From Paenibacillus sp. NFR01 (lineage in GTDB: Bacteria > Bacillota > Bacilli > Paenibacillales > Paenibacillaceae), in assembly GCF_900111565.1 (NCBI RefSeq), contig NZ_FOIK01000001.1, positions 682,001 through 746,000 on the forward strand: a DNA stretch of 64,000 nt. The letters are read 5' to 3'. The translations under genes and the position numbers were made by a program. How positions within the stretch are numbered: position 1 is the first letter of the stretch; each line of letters starts with the position of its first letter. The notes under the pieces are model-generated. The model had not been told where the DNA came from and ran no database searches. It was given only the letters and a program-made list of their open reading frames with translations. This document shows, piece after piece, positions 51,996-60,363 of this stretch.

Positions 51996-52916
51996 ATGAC
52001 TTCCTATATGGATTATACTTCGCCGAATACCGAATTTACTGCTGACGTAAACAAGAGCCTTTTATTTAAAAAAGACGACCGCAACTACATCAACGTGCTG
52101 TCGATTAAACAGCTGAACACGCTGGAGAATACGTCGCTGCTTGATATTTTTCTGAGCAAATCGAATGTCGTTGAACCGCATTACCATCAAAATGCTGCCG
52201 AACTGGTCTACTGTATCGCCGGCGCCGCCGTAGTCTCGCTGATTAATCCGTTTACGAACGAACTGTTGCATTTTCCGATTATGCCGGGCCAGGTCGCCAA
52301 TGTGCCCCAAGGCTGGTGGCACTATGAAGTGGCGACCGTGGACTGCACTCATCTGCTGGCCATATTCGATGCGCCGATTCCGGAAGTGATTCTCGGTTCG
52401 GATATTCTCAGCAAAACGCCAGCCAATGTCCTGGCTCATACCTATTGCTTGAATGAAGCGCTGGTCAAGGAAGCGCTCGCTCCTGTCAAGCCGCAGACCT
52501 TCATCGGTCCGCCTGCCGACTGCTGCGAGCCGTCCATGGGGAAGATGGAGAATACAATGGCTCCCCAGGCGATGCCCTACAACGCAATGCCTACTAGCCT
52601 AATGCCGGCTCAAATGACGCCTAATGGGATGCCGAATAACATGATGCCGAATAACGTAATGCCGAACGTTATGCCCAATAATGTGATGCCTTCTAGTTTA
52701 ATGCCGAATACTATGATGCCTGGCCATGTAATGCCCAACACCGCGCAGGGTGCCGTCAGTCCGCACAGCTACATGGCTCCGATGCAGTCTTTCGGTTATT
52801 CTCCTTATTACGTGAACACCGGCAGTGCTCAACCCTATTCGATTCCGCAGGGCCCGTACGCAGGGACGCAGGTTTATCCGGGAATCGCCGCGTCCGAAAC
52901 GGTAACAGGTCAATAG
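51996..52916 (+). CDS. Cupin protein with Met-Pro-Asn repeat tail
   Basis: Residues 45-125 form a cupin barrel with metal-ligand candidates H62, H64 and E69 (VVEPHYHQNAAELVY) and H109 (QGWWHYEV). From about 188 to 250 the sequence is low complexity with eleven Met-Pro pairs, often MPNN, spaced five to seven residues apart. It is followed by a Tyr/Pro/Ser-rich tail (FGYSPYYVNTG). Start choice is uncertain: the ATG at 51984 touches the AGAGAGG site, so the ATG at 51996 is preferred. The repeat and tail suggest a structural or surface role such as the spore coat, an inference. The cupin could be enzymatic. Confidence 0.75.
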   Translation: MTSYMDYTSPNTEFTADVNKSLLFKKDDRNYINVLSIKQLNTLENTSLLDIFLSKSNVVEPHYHQNAAELVYCIAGAAVVSLINPFTNELLHFPIMPGQVANVPQGWWHYEVATVDCTHLLAIFDAPIPEVILGSDILSKTPANVLAHTYCLNEALVKEALAPVKPQTFIGPPADCCEPSMGKMENTMAPQAMPYNAMPTSLMPAQMTPNGMPNNMMPNNVMPNVMPNNVMPSSLMPNTMMPGHVMPNTAQGAVSPHSYMAPMQSFGYSPYYVNTGSAQPYSIPQGPYAGTQVYPGIAASETVTGQ

Positions 52917-53126
52917 CCGGGACGGAGAAGTGATTATCCGCTGTTACGCAACAAAAATACATGCGCTTACGGTTAGTGGGAAATTCCCCACAAATTCAGC
53001 TGACAACATCGATTTACAGCAAATAGCGGTCTCGAGATTATCCGAGCGAGAACGCCCGTGCGGAGAACACCCGGGCCGAAAATAGGCGCGGGACGGGAGT
53101 TCCGCCGGAACTAGAACGTGCATGGA

Positions 53127-53180
53127 TCAAAAAAGCTGTTCCCTCCAACCCTTTCTGGCTGGCGGAACAGCTTCTTTTTG
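53127..53180. terminator. Bidirectional terminator before the YhdH-type gene
   Basis: AAGCTGTTCC (53133) pairs with GGAACAGCTT (53164). A run of A precedes and T follows, so it works for the minus-strand gene and for plus-strand transcription. Confidence 0.85.
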
Positions 53181-53188
53181 TATACCGC

Positions 53189-54190
53189 TTATCCCAGGCG
53201 GACGAGCACCCGGCCGCGCGTATTGGATTTCAGAATATCCTGCAGCGCGGCAGGCAGATCGTTCAGCGTAATCTCTCGGTCGACGAGCAAATCCAGCCGG
53301 GCCGGCTTCAAATCGCCGGCCATCCGCTTCCAGACGCGCTCGCGGAGTTCCATCGGGCAATTGACGGAGTCAATGCCGAGCAGGCTCACGCCGCGCAGGA
53401 TGAACGGCATGACCGTCGTCGGCACGGCCGTTCCGGCGGTCAGGCCGCTGGCGGCTACCGCACCGCCGTACGCGATTTTGCTCAGGACGGCGGCAAGCGG
53501 GCCACCGCCGACCGAATCGACCGCAGCCTGCCAAAGCTGCTTGTCGAGCGGTTTACCCTCGCCGGTACCGACCTCCTCACGGGAGATGATCTCGGCCGCG
53601 CCGAGCCCGGTCAGGTAGCCGGACTCTTCCGGCCGGCCGGTTCCGGCGACGACGCGGTAACCCTTGGCGGCCAGCATTGCGATGGCCGCGCCGCCGACGC
53701 CGCCGGTTGCGCCGGTGACGAGCACGCTGCCTTTATCCGGGGCGGCACCGTGCCGCTCCAGCGCCTCGATCGACAAAGCCGCCGTCAGACCGGCTGTGCC
53801 ATAGATCATGGCCTCCCGCAGGGTGAGCCCTTCGGGCAGCGGCACGACCCAGTCGGCTGAGACGCGTGCGTATTCGCTGTAACCGCCGAAGTGGGAGACG
53901 CCGATGGCATAGCTGGTGGCGATGACTTCCTGGCCTTCCCGGAAACGGGGGTCGGCCGAAGAGACCACTGTGCCGGACAGATCAATGCCCGGAATCATCG
54001 GATAGCTGCGCACGATGTTGCCGGTGGGAATGCTGGCCAATCCGTCCTTATAGTTTACGCTGGAATAGGCGACCTTGATCAGAACCTCGCCGTCGGGCAG
54101 CTGCTCCCACGGCAGCTGCCGAACCGAGACGGTCTGGGATTCCGGCGTATCCTGCCGGTCCACGACCAGCGCTTGAAATGTTTCGGGCAT
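53189..54190 (-). CDS. YhdH/AcuI-type quinone oxidoreductase
   Basis: The 333-residue product is an MDR-superfamily reductase without structural zinc. It opens with MPETFQALVVD; the NADPH-binding loop is SVLVTGATGGVGGAAIAMLA, and SSVNYKDGLA and PGIDLSGTV are typical of the YhdH/YhfP group. AcuI enzymes in this group reduce acryloyl-CoA; the B. subtilis relative YhfP is of unknown substrate. The gene is divergent from a TetR regulator, and a palindrome in the shared promoter suggests repression by that protein. The start has a GGAGCG site. It is closed by a terminator at 53127. Confidence 0.9.
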   Translation of the reverse strand: MPETFQALVVDRQDTPESQTVSVRQLPWEQLPDGEVLIKVAYSSVNYKDGLASIPTGNIVRSYPMIPGIDLSGTVVSSADPRFREGQEVIATSYAIGVSHFGGYSEYARVSADWVVPLPEGLTLREAMIYGTAGLTAALSIEALERHGAAPDKGSVLVTGATGGVGGAAIAMLAAKGYRVVAGTGRPEESGYLTGLGAAEIISREEVGTGEGKPLDKQLWQAAVDSVGGGPLAAVLSKIAYGGAVAASGLTAGTAVPTTVMPFILRGVSLLGIDSVNCPMELRERVWKRMAGDLKPARLDLLVDREITLNDLPAALQDILKSNTRGRVLVRLG

Positions 54191-54239
54191 GTTAATTTCG
54201 CTCCTTTGGTTGGATCGGTAAAAGCTGTAAGTCAGTTAT

Positions 54240-54288
54240 ATAATATTTATACTGACCGGTCAACTTTTTATAGGAGCTGTGCTATAAT
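54240..54288. promoter_or_regulatory. Divergent promoters with TetR operator
   Basis: TGACCGGTCA at 54253-54262 is a perfect 10-bp palindrome. On the minus strand it overlaps TTGACC, with TATAAC 17 bp away, as the YhdH promoter. On the plus strand TATAAT at 54283 serves the TetR gene. Confidence 0.6.
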
Positions 54289-54330
54289 GGACACAATCTC
54301 ATTATCTCATTTCGATGGAGTGAAGGAGCT

Positions 54331-54945
54331 ATGGCACGCTACAAGAAATCCGAAGAAAAACGCGCCCAGCTATTGTCTGCAGCCTTTCGGGCATTATCCG
54401 CCGAAGGCTACGATGCGGTTACGCTGCAGACGATCGCCGATCATGCCGGCGTCAGCAAGGGCGTCGTCCACTATTATTTTGACAATAAGGAAGCGGTGTT
54501 GTCCGCACTGCTGGAATGGTTGACGGGCCGAATCTCGGCCAAAGAGGAAGCCGCGGTCCGGGCGCAATCTACGGCGGAGGGCAAGCTGCGGGCATACATT
54601 GATTCAGCGTTCCCCGGGCCGGAACAGAACCGGGCGTTTTACCGGGTATATCTCGATTTTTTGGCCCGGGCTAGCCGCAATCCAGTGTACCGGGAGATCA
54701 ATCAGCGGTTTTATGACGGCTGCGCGGGGATCAGCGCAGAGGTGCTGATGCTCGGACAGCGGGAAGGCCTTTTCAAGCCGGAATTAACTTCTGAAGCTGC
54801 CGCCCCGGTCATCCGTGCAGTCATCGACGGTTGCCTGCTGCAATGGCTGATGAGCGATAACGACGAGCTGCATGCTTTTTATAAGGAATCCTGTTATTCC
54901 GCGGTTTTGAACGTGTTAAGCAAATCAACGGCGAGAGGCGATTAA
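54331..54945 (+). CDS. TetR-family regulator
   Basis: The 204-residue product has the TetR helix-turn-helix near the N-terminus: RAQLLSAAFRALSAEGYDAV, then TIADHAGVSKGVVHYYFDNK. The ligand domain is all-helical (FYRVYLDFLARASRNPVYRE), similar to the BetI-like subgroup. It is divergent from the YhdH-type gene and probably represses it and itself through TGACCGGTCA at 54253. A GAAGGAG site lies close to the ATG. The next gene starts five bases after its stop. Confidence 0.92.
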   Translation: MARYKKSEEKRAQLLSAAFRALSAEGYDAVTLQTIADHAGVSKGVVHYYFDNKEAVLSALLEWLTGRISAKEEAAVRAQSTAEGKLRAYIDSAFPGPEQNRAFYRVYLDFLARASRNPVYREINQRFYDGCAGISAEVLMLGQREGLFKPELTSEAAAPVIRAVIDGCLLQWLMSDNDELHAFYKESCYSAVLNVLSKSTARGD

Positions 54946-54949
54946 ACAA

Positions 54950-55444
54950 ATGCGGCGAAGCTTAAAACTTACGATCCCCTTGATTCTGGCCGTCGGTTTG
55001 ATCCTGGCTGGACTGATCTTTGTCGATCACACCTCCAAAACGGCAGCATCTGAGGAGGATGCAGTACGGCTGCGGTTAGCCGATGATCGTGAACTTCATT
55101 CGGGAGACAGCGAAACCTTTGATCATATGGAGCTGTATCTCGGCTGGCAGATCGATCCGCCGGGTTATATCAGCACATTGAATCATTCCGAGGAATTGTG
55201 GCGCAAGGATGTCCGGCTGCCGGCAGGCCCGGCCAAACTGATCAAGATGCGGCAGGGCGGCAGCGCGGCGCTGCCGGCGCCGGATACAACCGTGTATTGG
55301 CTGTGTATGCAGCGCCCGGCCATAGATCCGGAAGAAGGGATGAATACCTATTACCTGGAAGCAAGGGTTACCGGCGACGAACAAACGGCAGAAGACGAAC
55401 TGTTACAGCTGGGGCAGAACTGGGTAGTTCCCCAATCGAAATAA
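54950..55444 (+). CDS. Unrecognised membrane-anchored protein following TetR
   Basis: The 164-residue product has an N-terminal uncleaved signal or span (LTIPLILAVGLILAGLIFV) and a soluble outer part with no known signature. A single Cys is in TVYWLCMQRP. Its ATG is five bases after the TetR stop, and its own ribosome site is poor, so translation is probably coupled. It has no recognised family. Placement suggests it shares control with the TetR regulator. The outer part has the strand-rich look of a small lipid- or ligand-binding domain, but this is not certain. Confidence 0.6.
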   Translation: MRRSLKLTIPLILAVGLILAGLIFVDHTSKTAASEEDAVRLRLADDRELHSGDSETFDHMELYLGWQIDPPGYISTLNHSEELWRKDVRLPAGPAKLIKMRQGGSAALPAPDTTVYWLCMQRPAIDPEEGMNTYYLEARVTGDEQTAEDELLQLGQNWVVPQSK

Positions 55445-55523
55445 ACGAAGGCTAATTGCATGGCAACGTCCGGTAAAATCTGTTAACTTATGGAGGTGGG
55501 AAGTTAAGGGGAGAGGATGATTC

Positions 55524-56129
55524 GTGTTGACCAAACGAACGACAACGATCCTTACGGTGCTATTGGCGGCATCGGTGGTTTTGAACGGCATTTTGTTGTA
55601 CCGGCTACAGCAGCCGGCGAGCGATACGGAGACGGCGGGTGCTACACCGGATGCGGCTTCGCAAATGCTGCTGCGTGCGGCGCAAGCCATCGTGGTGGAC
55701 AGCAATAACGGGGATGAAGTTAGCACCGCTGCCGTAACCCGTTTAAAGGAAGCGGCTTTAAGCCTACCGGAAGCCAGGGAGCAGCTCGCTTTTGTAAAAA
55801 GTATAAACAATACGAACGGGGAAACGGTAATAAAGCTGGATATGGTGGAATGGTTTTCCGGGGATGAAGCGAAGCAGGCGGCTCAAGAAGACGGTTTGAA
55901 CGGCGAAGATGCAACCCCTAACGGCTACTATATCCGTAATGCGGACGAAACGCCCGTAACGCTGACACTGGCGCAGGATGCCCAAATTTATGTACTCGAC
56001 GATGTGAAATCGAAGCTTGCGGATACGCAGTCCTTCATCGCCGCAGCCGATGACGCGGTTGACCGGCTGTTTCACGTCTGGAGCCTTGGGGAGCAGGTTG
56101 CAGCCATGAATGAACAATATCGTCCATGA
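55524..56129 (+). CDS. Unrecognised membrane-anchored protein
   Basis: The GTG at 55524 follows a GGGGAGAGG site by eight bases and gives 201 residues. One N-terminal span (TILTVLLAASVVLNGILLYR) is followed by a soluble outer domain rich in Ala, Asp and Glu, with no cysteine. No motif of a known family is visible. It is followed by a convergent small secreted protein gene. It may be co-transcribed with the previous gene, 79 bases upstream. The function cannot be inferred. Confidence 0.6.
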   Translation: MLTKRTTTILTVLLAASVVLNGILLYRLQQPASDTETAGATPDAASQMLLRAAQAIVVDSNNGDEVSTAAVTRLKEAALSLPEAREQLAFVKSINNTNGETVIKLDMVEWFSGDEAKQAAQEDGLNGEDATPNGYYIRNADETPVTLTLAQDAQIYVLDDVKSKLADTQSFIAAADDAVDRLFHVWSLGEQVAAMNEQYRP

Positions 56130-56140
56130 AGCCGGGAAGC

Positions 56141-56506
56141 TTACAGCGTATTCTGCTCACGGTATTCAAACCATTCGTAGGTGCCGGGCTCCACGCCGGC
56201 AAATTTGACGAAAAGGGCGCAAGGGTCGTTGGCACGTTGGAAGATCTCCAGCCCGTCCTGAATGTAATCTCCTGGTCCCGTGAAGCGGTGCGTGCTGACA
56301 ATTTGGGCGGGCGGCAGGTCGCCGTAGCTTTGATGTCCGATGTAGGCCTTGCCGTCGAAGAAAATCGTCGATACCGGAATGCCTGGACAAAGGTCTGCGG
56401 CATCATCAGCCGCCGTCCCGCCGTGTGTGAAGCTGGTCAACAGCAATGCCAGCAGCAGGAACATCTGGAGAAATAACGGTTTGGGTTTATGGCGTAAGGC
56501 GATCAT
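56141..56506 (-). CDS. Small secreted protein, unrecognised
   Basis: On the minus strand an AAAGGAG site lies nine bases before the ATG at 56506. The 121-residue product has a basic start (MIALRHKPKP) and a hydrophobic signal segment (LFLQMFLLLALLLTSF) with a likely cleavage near THGGTA. The mature part, about 90 residues, has two cysteines (DLCPGIPVST and DPCALFV) that could form a disulfide and a tyrosine-rich end EWFEYREQ. No family is recognised. It is convergent with the 201-residue membrane protein gene. Confidence 0.65.
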   Translation of the reverse strand: MIALRHKPKPLFLQMFLLLALLLTSFTHGGTAADDAADLCPGIPVSTIFFDGKAYIGHQSYGDLPPAQIVSTHRFTGPGDYIQDGLEIFQRANDPCALFVKFAGVEPGTYEWFEYREQNTL

Positions 56507-56616
56507 CGATACGGCTCCTTTCTTCCACTCCGGAAGATTGATTGGCTTCTGATGATTTGACGCCGTAAAGCGCCGAAAGGTTGCAATTTTGTAATAAGAA
56601 AATTTTGGGAGGTCCT

Positions 56617-57156
56617 ATGTACTGGAGGATACATATTTTGGGCGCCTCCGGCGCCGGAACTTCGACGCTGGGCGAAGCTTTATCCTGCAGGCTTCAATAT
56701 TCCCATCTGGATACGGACGATTTTTACTGGGCCGAAAAATATACGCGTCCGACGGCAGTCGAACCCCGGCTTGAGCGGTTGACCTCCGAGTTGGACCGGC
56801 ATTCGGGCTGGGTGCTGTCGGGTTCCTTGTGCGGCTGGGGCGATGCGCTTATTCCGAAGTTTGACCTGGTGATCTTTCTGAGGTTGCCGCCGTCCGTCCG
56901 GATGGAACGCCTGAAAGCCCGGGAATCCATCCGTTACGGCGGAGACGTTGCTCCGGATGATGAACGGTATGCCGCTTTGCAGACCTTTTTGGACTGGGCG
57001 GCCGCGTACGATACCGCAGGTCCGGAAATCCGCAGCCGGGCGCTGCATGAAGCATGGATCGCCGGGCTTACCTGCCCGGTTTTACGGCTGGAAGGAGATC
57101 TGACCGTCGAGGAAGAGGTCGAAGCCGCAATAAAATTTATCCTTGGCAAAAGCTGA
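56617..57156 (+). CDS. Adenylate-kinase-like P-loop NTPase
   Basis: From the ATG at 56617 (GGGAGG site) the product is 179 residues. The P-loop is IHILGASGAGTSTLGEAL, with serine/threonine in place of the usual Lys at one position (GAGTST). HLDTDDFYW follows as the second phosphate-binding region. The Lys-less GAGTST loop occurs in some annotated P-loop kinases, and it may bind nucleotide weakly or by a different mode. It heads a run of four same-strand genes (kinase, GNAT, Crp, CysK) with short gaps. Substrate is unknown. Confidence 0.75.
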   Translation: MYWRIHILGASGAGTSTLGEALSCRLQYSHLDTDDFYWAEKYTRPTAVEPRLERLTSELDRHSGWVLSGSLCGWGDALIPKFDLVIFLRLPPSVRMERLKARESIRYGGDVAPDDERYAALQTFLDWAAAYDTAGPEIRSRALHEAWIAGLTCPVLRLEGDLTVEEEVEAAIKFILGKS

Positions 57157-57178
57157 CTAACACTGGAGGAGAAAAAAC

Positions 57179-57625
57179 ATGATTACCATTAAACCGATCG
57201 AGGAATCTTCGTTTACAGCGCTTAATGAACTCTATGCTGAACTGAGCGGCGCCGGGCCGACCGATCCCGGGAAAACGGAGAAGGTATTCCGGGCGATTTT
57301 GCATAACCCCGACTATCACTTGCTCGGTGCTTACGTCGACGGCGAACTGCTGGGCTCGATGATGGGGATTATCTGCATGGATCTCGTGATGGACTGCCGT
57401 CCGTTTATGGTGGTGGAAAATGTGGTCGTTTCTTCCCGCGCCCGCCGTCTAGGCCTTGGCCGGCAGCTGATCCATGCGCTGGAGGATATCGCCCGCGGGC
57501 TGGATTGCTTTTATATTATGCTGGTGTCGGGGGAGAAGCGGAAGGAAGCGCATATTTTTTACGAGCAAATGGGCTATAAAGATGAGAAGGTGCAAGGCTT
57601 CCGCAAGCATTTAAGCTCGCATTAG
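57179..57625 (+). CDS. GNAT-family N-acetyltransferase
   Basis: The 148-residue product has the GNAT acetyl-CoA loop SSRARRLGLGRQLIHALEDI and the closing strand HIFYEQMGYKDEK. Ile/Val-rich strands lead into the loop (MVVENVVVSS). A GGAGGAG site precedes the ATG. It lies 22 bases after the kinase-like gene and 17 bases before the Crp gene, so it is probably part of that operon. The acceptor is unknown. Confidence 0.85.
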   Translation: MITIKPIEESSFTALNELYAELSGAGPTDPGKTEKVFRAILHNPDYHLLGAYVDGELLGSMMGIICMDLVMDCRPFMVVENVVVSSRARRLGLGRQLIHALEDIARGLDCFYIMLVSGEKRKEAHIFYEQMGYKDEKVQGFRKHLSSH

Positions 57626-57642
57626 CCAGGGGAGAACTACAG

Positions 57643-58341
57643 ATGCAGACGATTGTAGATGCAGAGGGGCTAATACGTCTTGCCGAGACGAATGGTCTGA
57701 CTCGGATGTTCAGCGGCGAGCATATCGCCAAAATGGAGCTGCGGCGGTACGAAGACGGCGAAGCGGTCTGCTCGGTCGGAGACAAGCTGGAGAGCATGTT
57801 CATTCTTGTGCATGGCAAGCTGAAAATTCATACGCTGCTCCCGAACGGCAAATCGATGCTGGTCCGCTTCGCCCGGCCGATGTCCGTCATCGGGGATGTG
57901 GAGCTGCTGCGCCAGGAACCGGTGAAAAATGAGGTACAGTCCGTCGGCGACAGCCTGCTGCTCATCGCCGGCCGGAAAATGCTGCTGGGGGAGCTGGAGC
58001 ATAACACGGAGCTGCTGCGGTTTCTCGTTGGAGAGCTGAGCTACAAGCTGTATACGCTGGGACAAGCATCGGCATTAAACCTGCTTTATCCGGTGGAGAA
58101 CCGGTTTGCCAGCTATCTGATGTCGCTCATCCGCGACAGCGGCGGCGATAAGCGCAAAGAAGAGATCTGGACCGAAAGCCTGACAGAGACGGCGGATCTG
58201 CTGGGCACGAGTTACCGCCATTTGAACCGGGTCGTCCGGCGGCTGATCGACGACGGAATCATTGAACGGAAAAAAGGGCGGCTGGCCGTATTGGACGAGG
58301 CGAAGCTCGCGCAGTTGGCAAACGGCAACTTATACGAATAA
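57643..58341 (+). CDS. Crp/Fnr-family transcriptional regulator
   Basis: The 232-residue product has an N-terminal cyclic-nucleotide-binding-type barrel (YEDGEAVCSVGDKLESMFIL and VHGKLKIHT) without the full cAMP signature. A long dimer helix and a C-terminal winged helix follow (SLTETADLLGTSYRHLNRVV, then DDGIIERKKGRL). It has no cysteine cluster of the Fnr type. It resembles the YeiL-like subgroup of nutrient-responsive regulators, an inference. It is co-directional with the GNAT gene upstream and cysK downstream, and may regulate the latter. Confidence 0.88.
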   Translation: MQTIVDAEGLIRLAETNGLTRMFSGEHIAKMELRRYEDGEAVCSVGDKLESMFILVHGKLKIHTLLPNGKSMLVRFARPMSVIGDVELLRQEPVKNEVQSVGDSLLLIAGRKMLLGELEHNTELLRFLVGELSYKLYTLGQASALNLLYPVENRFASYLMSLIRDSGGDKRKEEIWTESLTETADLLGTSYRHLNRVVRRLIDDGIIERKKGRLAVLDEAKLAQLANGNLYE

Positions 58342-58369
58342 ACACGCGGGCAGAGGAGGCGGATGCGAA

Positions 58370-59287
58370 ATGACATTCGTAGCAAGCAATATTACCGAAC
58401 TGATTGGACAAACTCCCGTCCTGCGGCTGAACCGGATGACCGGGCCGCTGGATGCGGAAGTATACGTGAAGCTGGAGATGTTCAATCCGAGCGGCAGCGT
58501 CAAGGACCGCGCCGCATATAACCTGATTTTGCAGGCCGAGTTGTCCGGGAACCTGCGGCCCGGCGGGACGATCATCGAGCCGACAAGCGGCAATACCGGC
58601 ATCGGGCTGGCGATGAATGCCGCAGCTAAAGGCTATCGCGCCATATTGGTCATGCCGGACAACATGACCAAGGAGCGGATCAATATTCTGAAGGCATACG
58701 GCGCCGAGGTCGTGCTGACGCCGGCGGCGGAGCGGATGCCAGGCGCCATCGCCAAGGCGGTGGAGCTGGGCGCAGCCATCCCTGGCAGCTTTATTCCGCA
58801 GCAGTTCGAGAACCGGGCCAATCCGGATATTCACCGGATCACCACCGCGCCGGAAATTCTCGGGCAGATGGAGGGCAAGCTGGACGTGTTCGTTGCCACT
58901 TCCGGCACGGGCGGCACGATCACCGGCACCGGGGAGGAGCTGCGGGAGCACCTGCCGGACCTGCGGATCGTGGTGGTCGAGCCGCAGGGGTCTCCGGTGC
59001 TGTCCGGCGGCAGCCCCGGACCGCATAAGCTGGTCGGCACAAGCCCCGGCTTTGTGCCGGATATCCTGAACACGGGCATCTACGATGCCATTGTTCAGGT
59101 CGCGGACGAGGCCGCGCTGGACACGGTCCGGATGCTGGCGAAGACCGAAGGTTTGCTGATCGGACCGTCCGGCGGCGCGGCCGTGTGGACGGCGCTGCAG
59201 GAAGCGCGCCGGATCGGCAGCGGTGGGCGCGTGCTGTGCATCGCGCCCGACACGGGTGAACGTTACCTCAGCATGGGAATCTTTTAA
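58370..59287 (+). CDS. Cysteine synthase (O-acetylserine sulfhydrylase)
   Basis: From the ATG at 58370 (GAGGAGG site) the product is 305 residues, the size of CysK/CysM. The PLP lysine is K45 in PSGSVKDRAAYN and the substrate-binding loop TSGNTG is at 72-77. The phosphate loop is SGTGGTITGTGEELRE, and GPSGGAAVWTA closes the site. It makes cysteine from O-acetylserine and sulfide in the cytosol. The clear CysK type cannot be separated from CysM by eye. A Crp-type regulator gene lies 28 bases upstream. Confidence 0.92.
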   Translation: MTFVASNITELIGQTPVLRLNRMTGPLDAEVYVKLEMFNPSGSVKDRAAYNLILQAELSGNLRPGGTIIEPTSGNTGIGLAMNAAAKGYRAILVMPDNMTKERINILKAYGAEVVLTPAAERMPGAIAKAVELGAAIPGSFIPQQFENRANPDIHRITTAPEILGQMEGKLDVFVATSGTGGTITGTGEELREHLPDLRIVVVEPQGSPVLSGGSPGPHKLVGTSPGFVPDILNTGIYDAIVQVADEAALDTVRMLAKTEGLLIGPSGGAAVWTALQEARRIGSGGRVLCIAPDTGERYLSMGIF

Positions 59288-59320
59288 CCATAGCAGGAGC
59301 CTTGTTATATGAATTGAACG

Positions 59321-59348
59321 CAGCGCGCTTCCATCAAGGAGCGCGCTG
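59321..59348. terminator. Hairpin between cysK and the convergent SDR gene
   Basis: CAGCGCGCT (59321) pairs with AGCGCGCTG (59340) around a 10-base loop. The T run is short, so terminator activity is likely but not certain. Confidence 0.5.
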
Positions 59349-59355
59349 CTGCTGT

Positions 59356-60363
59356 TTATACGTCGAAGGAGACGCCGGTCAGTTCTTCGCTTAAGCGCCA
59401 GAGCCGGCGGGCTGCTTCCGGGTCCATGGCCCACGGACAGACGCCGGCCGCGCCGGGAAGCGGCAGCTGTTCCGGCGAAATGGGCGAAGCAATGTCCGCG
59501 TTCTGGCAGTAGACGCCGCCTTTGCCGTCAAGCTGCGGGCTGACGGCGCACCAGACAATCGTCGCCGCGCCTTCCGGGATCGTTTTGCGTTCGTCATTTA
59601 GTTCCGTGTATCCGCGTTTGCCTTCGTGATCCAAGGCTCCCATCGCATCCATTTCGTCATCGCTGAGAAAACGCGACAGGTTGGTCACAATCGAGCCGGG
59701 ATGGACCGAAAAGGCGCGCACCTGCTGCGCTTGACCCCGCCGGTCCAGTTCTACGGCAAACAGCGCGCCGGCTGTTTTCGATTGACCGTATGCCTTCCAC
59801 TTCTCATAAGGCTGGCGGATAAAGTTCGGATCGTCCCACTGGATATCCCCGAGCTTGTGGCCGCCGGACGAAACAGCTATGACGCGGGCGCCCCGAGCCA
59901 GTGCCAAAGCGGGCCACAGCCGCGCCGTAAGCTGAAAATGCCCAAGGTGGTTCGTGACGAACTGAAGTTCATAGCCCCTGGCATCGCGCTGCTCCGGAAT
60001 CGCCATGATTCCTGCGTTTAGGATCAGCAGATGCAGCGGGCGGCCGCTGTCCAGAAAGCTGCGGGCAAACCGGTCAATGGAGGCCGGATCGGCCAAATCC
60101 AGCTCCGCCAGTTCTGCGTCCGGAATCGAAGCGATGGCGGCTTGCGCTTTTTCCATCGTCCGCGCAGGGATCACGACATGGGCGCCGGCTTCGGCGAGCG
60201 TCCGTGAAACCTCCAGTCCGAGACCGGAATAGCCGCCGGTGACGATGGCGGTTTTTCCAGTAAGATCCATACCGGCGATCACTTCTTCGGCAGTGGTGCG
60301 TGGTCCAAATCCGCTGGGCAACGGCCGCTGCGGGGTTAAAAACATCATTTGTTCTGTACTCAT
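59356..60363 (-). CDS. Short-chain dehydrogenase, retinol-dehydrogenase-like
   Basis: The 335-residue protein is an SDR with the cofactor loop GKTAIVTGGYSGLGLEVSRT, the NAG motif LLILNAGIMAIPEQR, and Y-x3-K as YGQSK in KWKAYGQSKTAGALFA. It is longer than classical SDRs, with extra length at the C-terminus (EEAARRLWRLSEELTGV-like residues). It resembles the retinol dehydrogenase/protochlorophyllide-reductase-like group, so its substrate is a lipophilic alcohol or ketone, unknown. It overlaps the stop of the upstream MerR gene by four bases (ATGA), and is in the same operon. Confidence 0.88.
   Translation of the reverse strand: MSTEQMMFLTPQRPLPSGFGPRTTAEEVIAGMDLTGKTAIVTGGYSGLGLEVSRTLAEAGAHVVIPARTMEKAQAAIASIPDAELAELDLADPASIDRFARSFLDSGRPLHLLILNAGIMAIPEQRDARGYELQFVTNHLGHFQLTARLWPALALARGARVIAVSSGGHKLGDIQWDDPNFIRQPYEKWKAYGQSKTAGALFAVELDRRGQAQQVRAFSVHPGSIVTNLSRFLSDDEMDAMGALDHEGKRGYTELNDERKTIPEGAATIVWCAVSPQLDGKGGVYCQNADIASPISPEQLPLPGAAGVCPWAMDPEAARRLWRLSEELTGVSFDV

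Noticed and set aside
52976..52991. GTGGGAAATTCCCCAC as a regulator site after the cupin gene
   Set aside because: The 5-bp arms are short and it lies downstream of the gene before a convergent terminator, so no target is evident.
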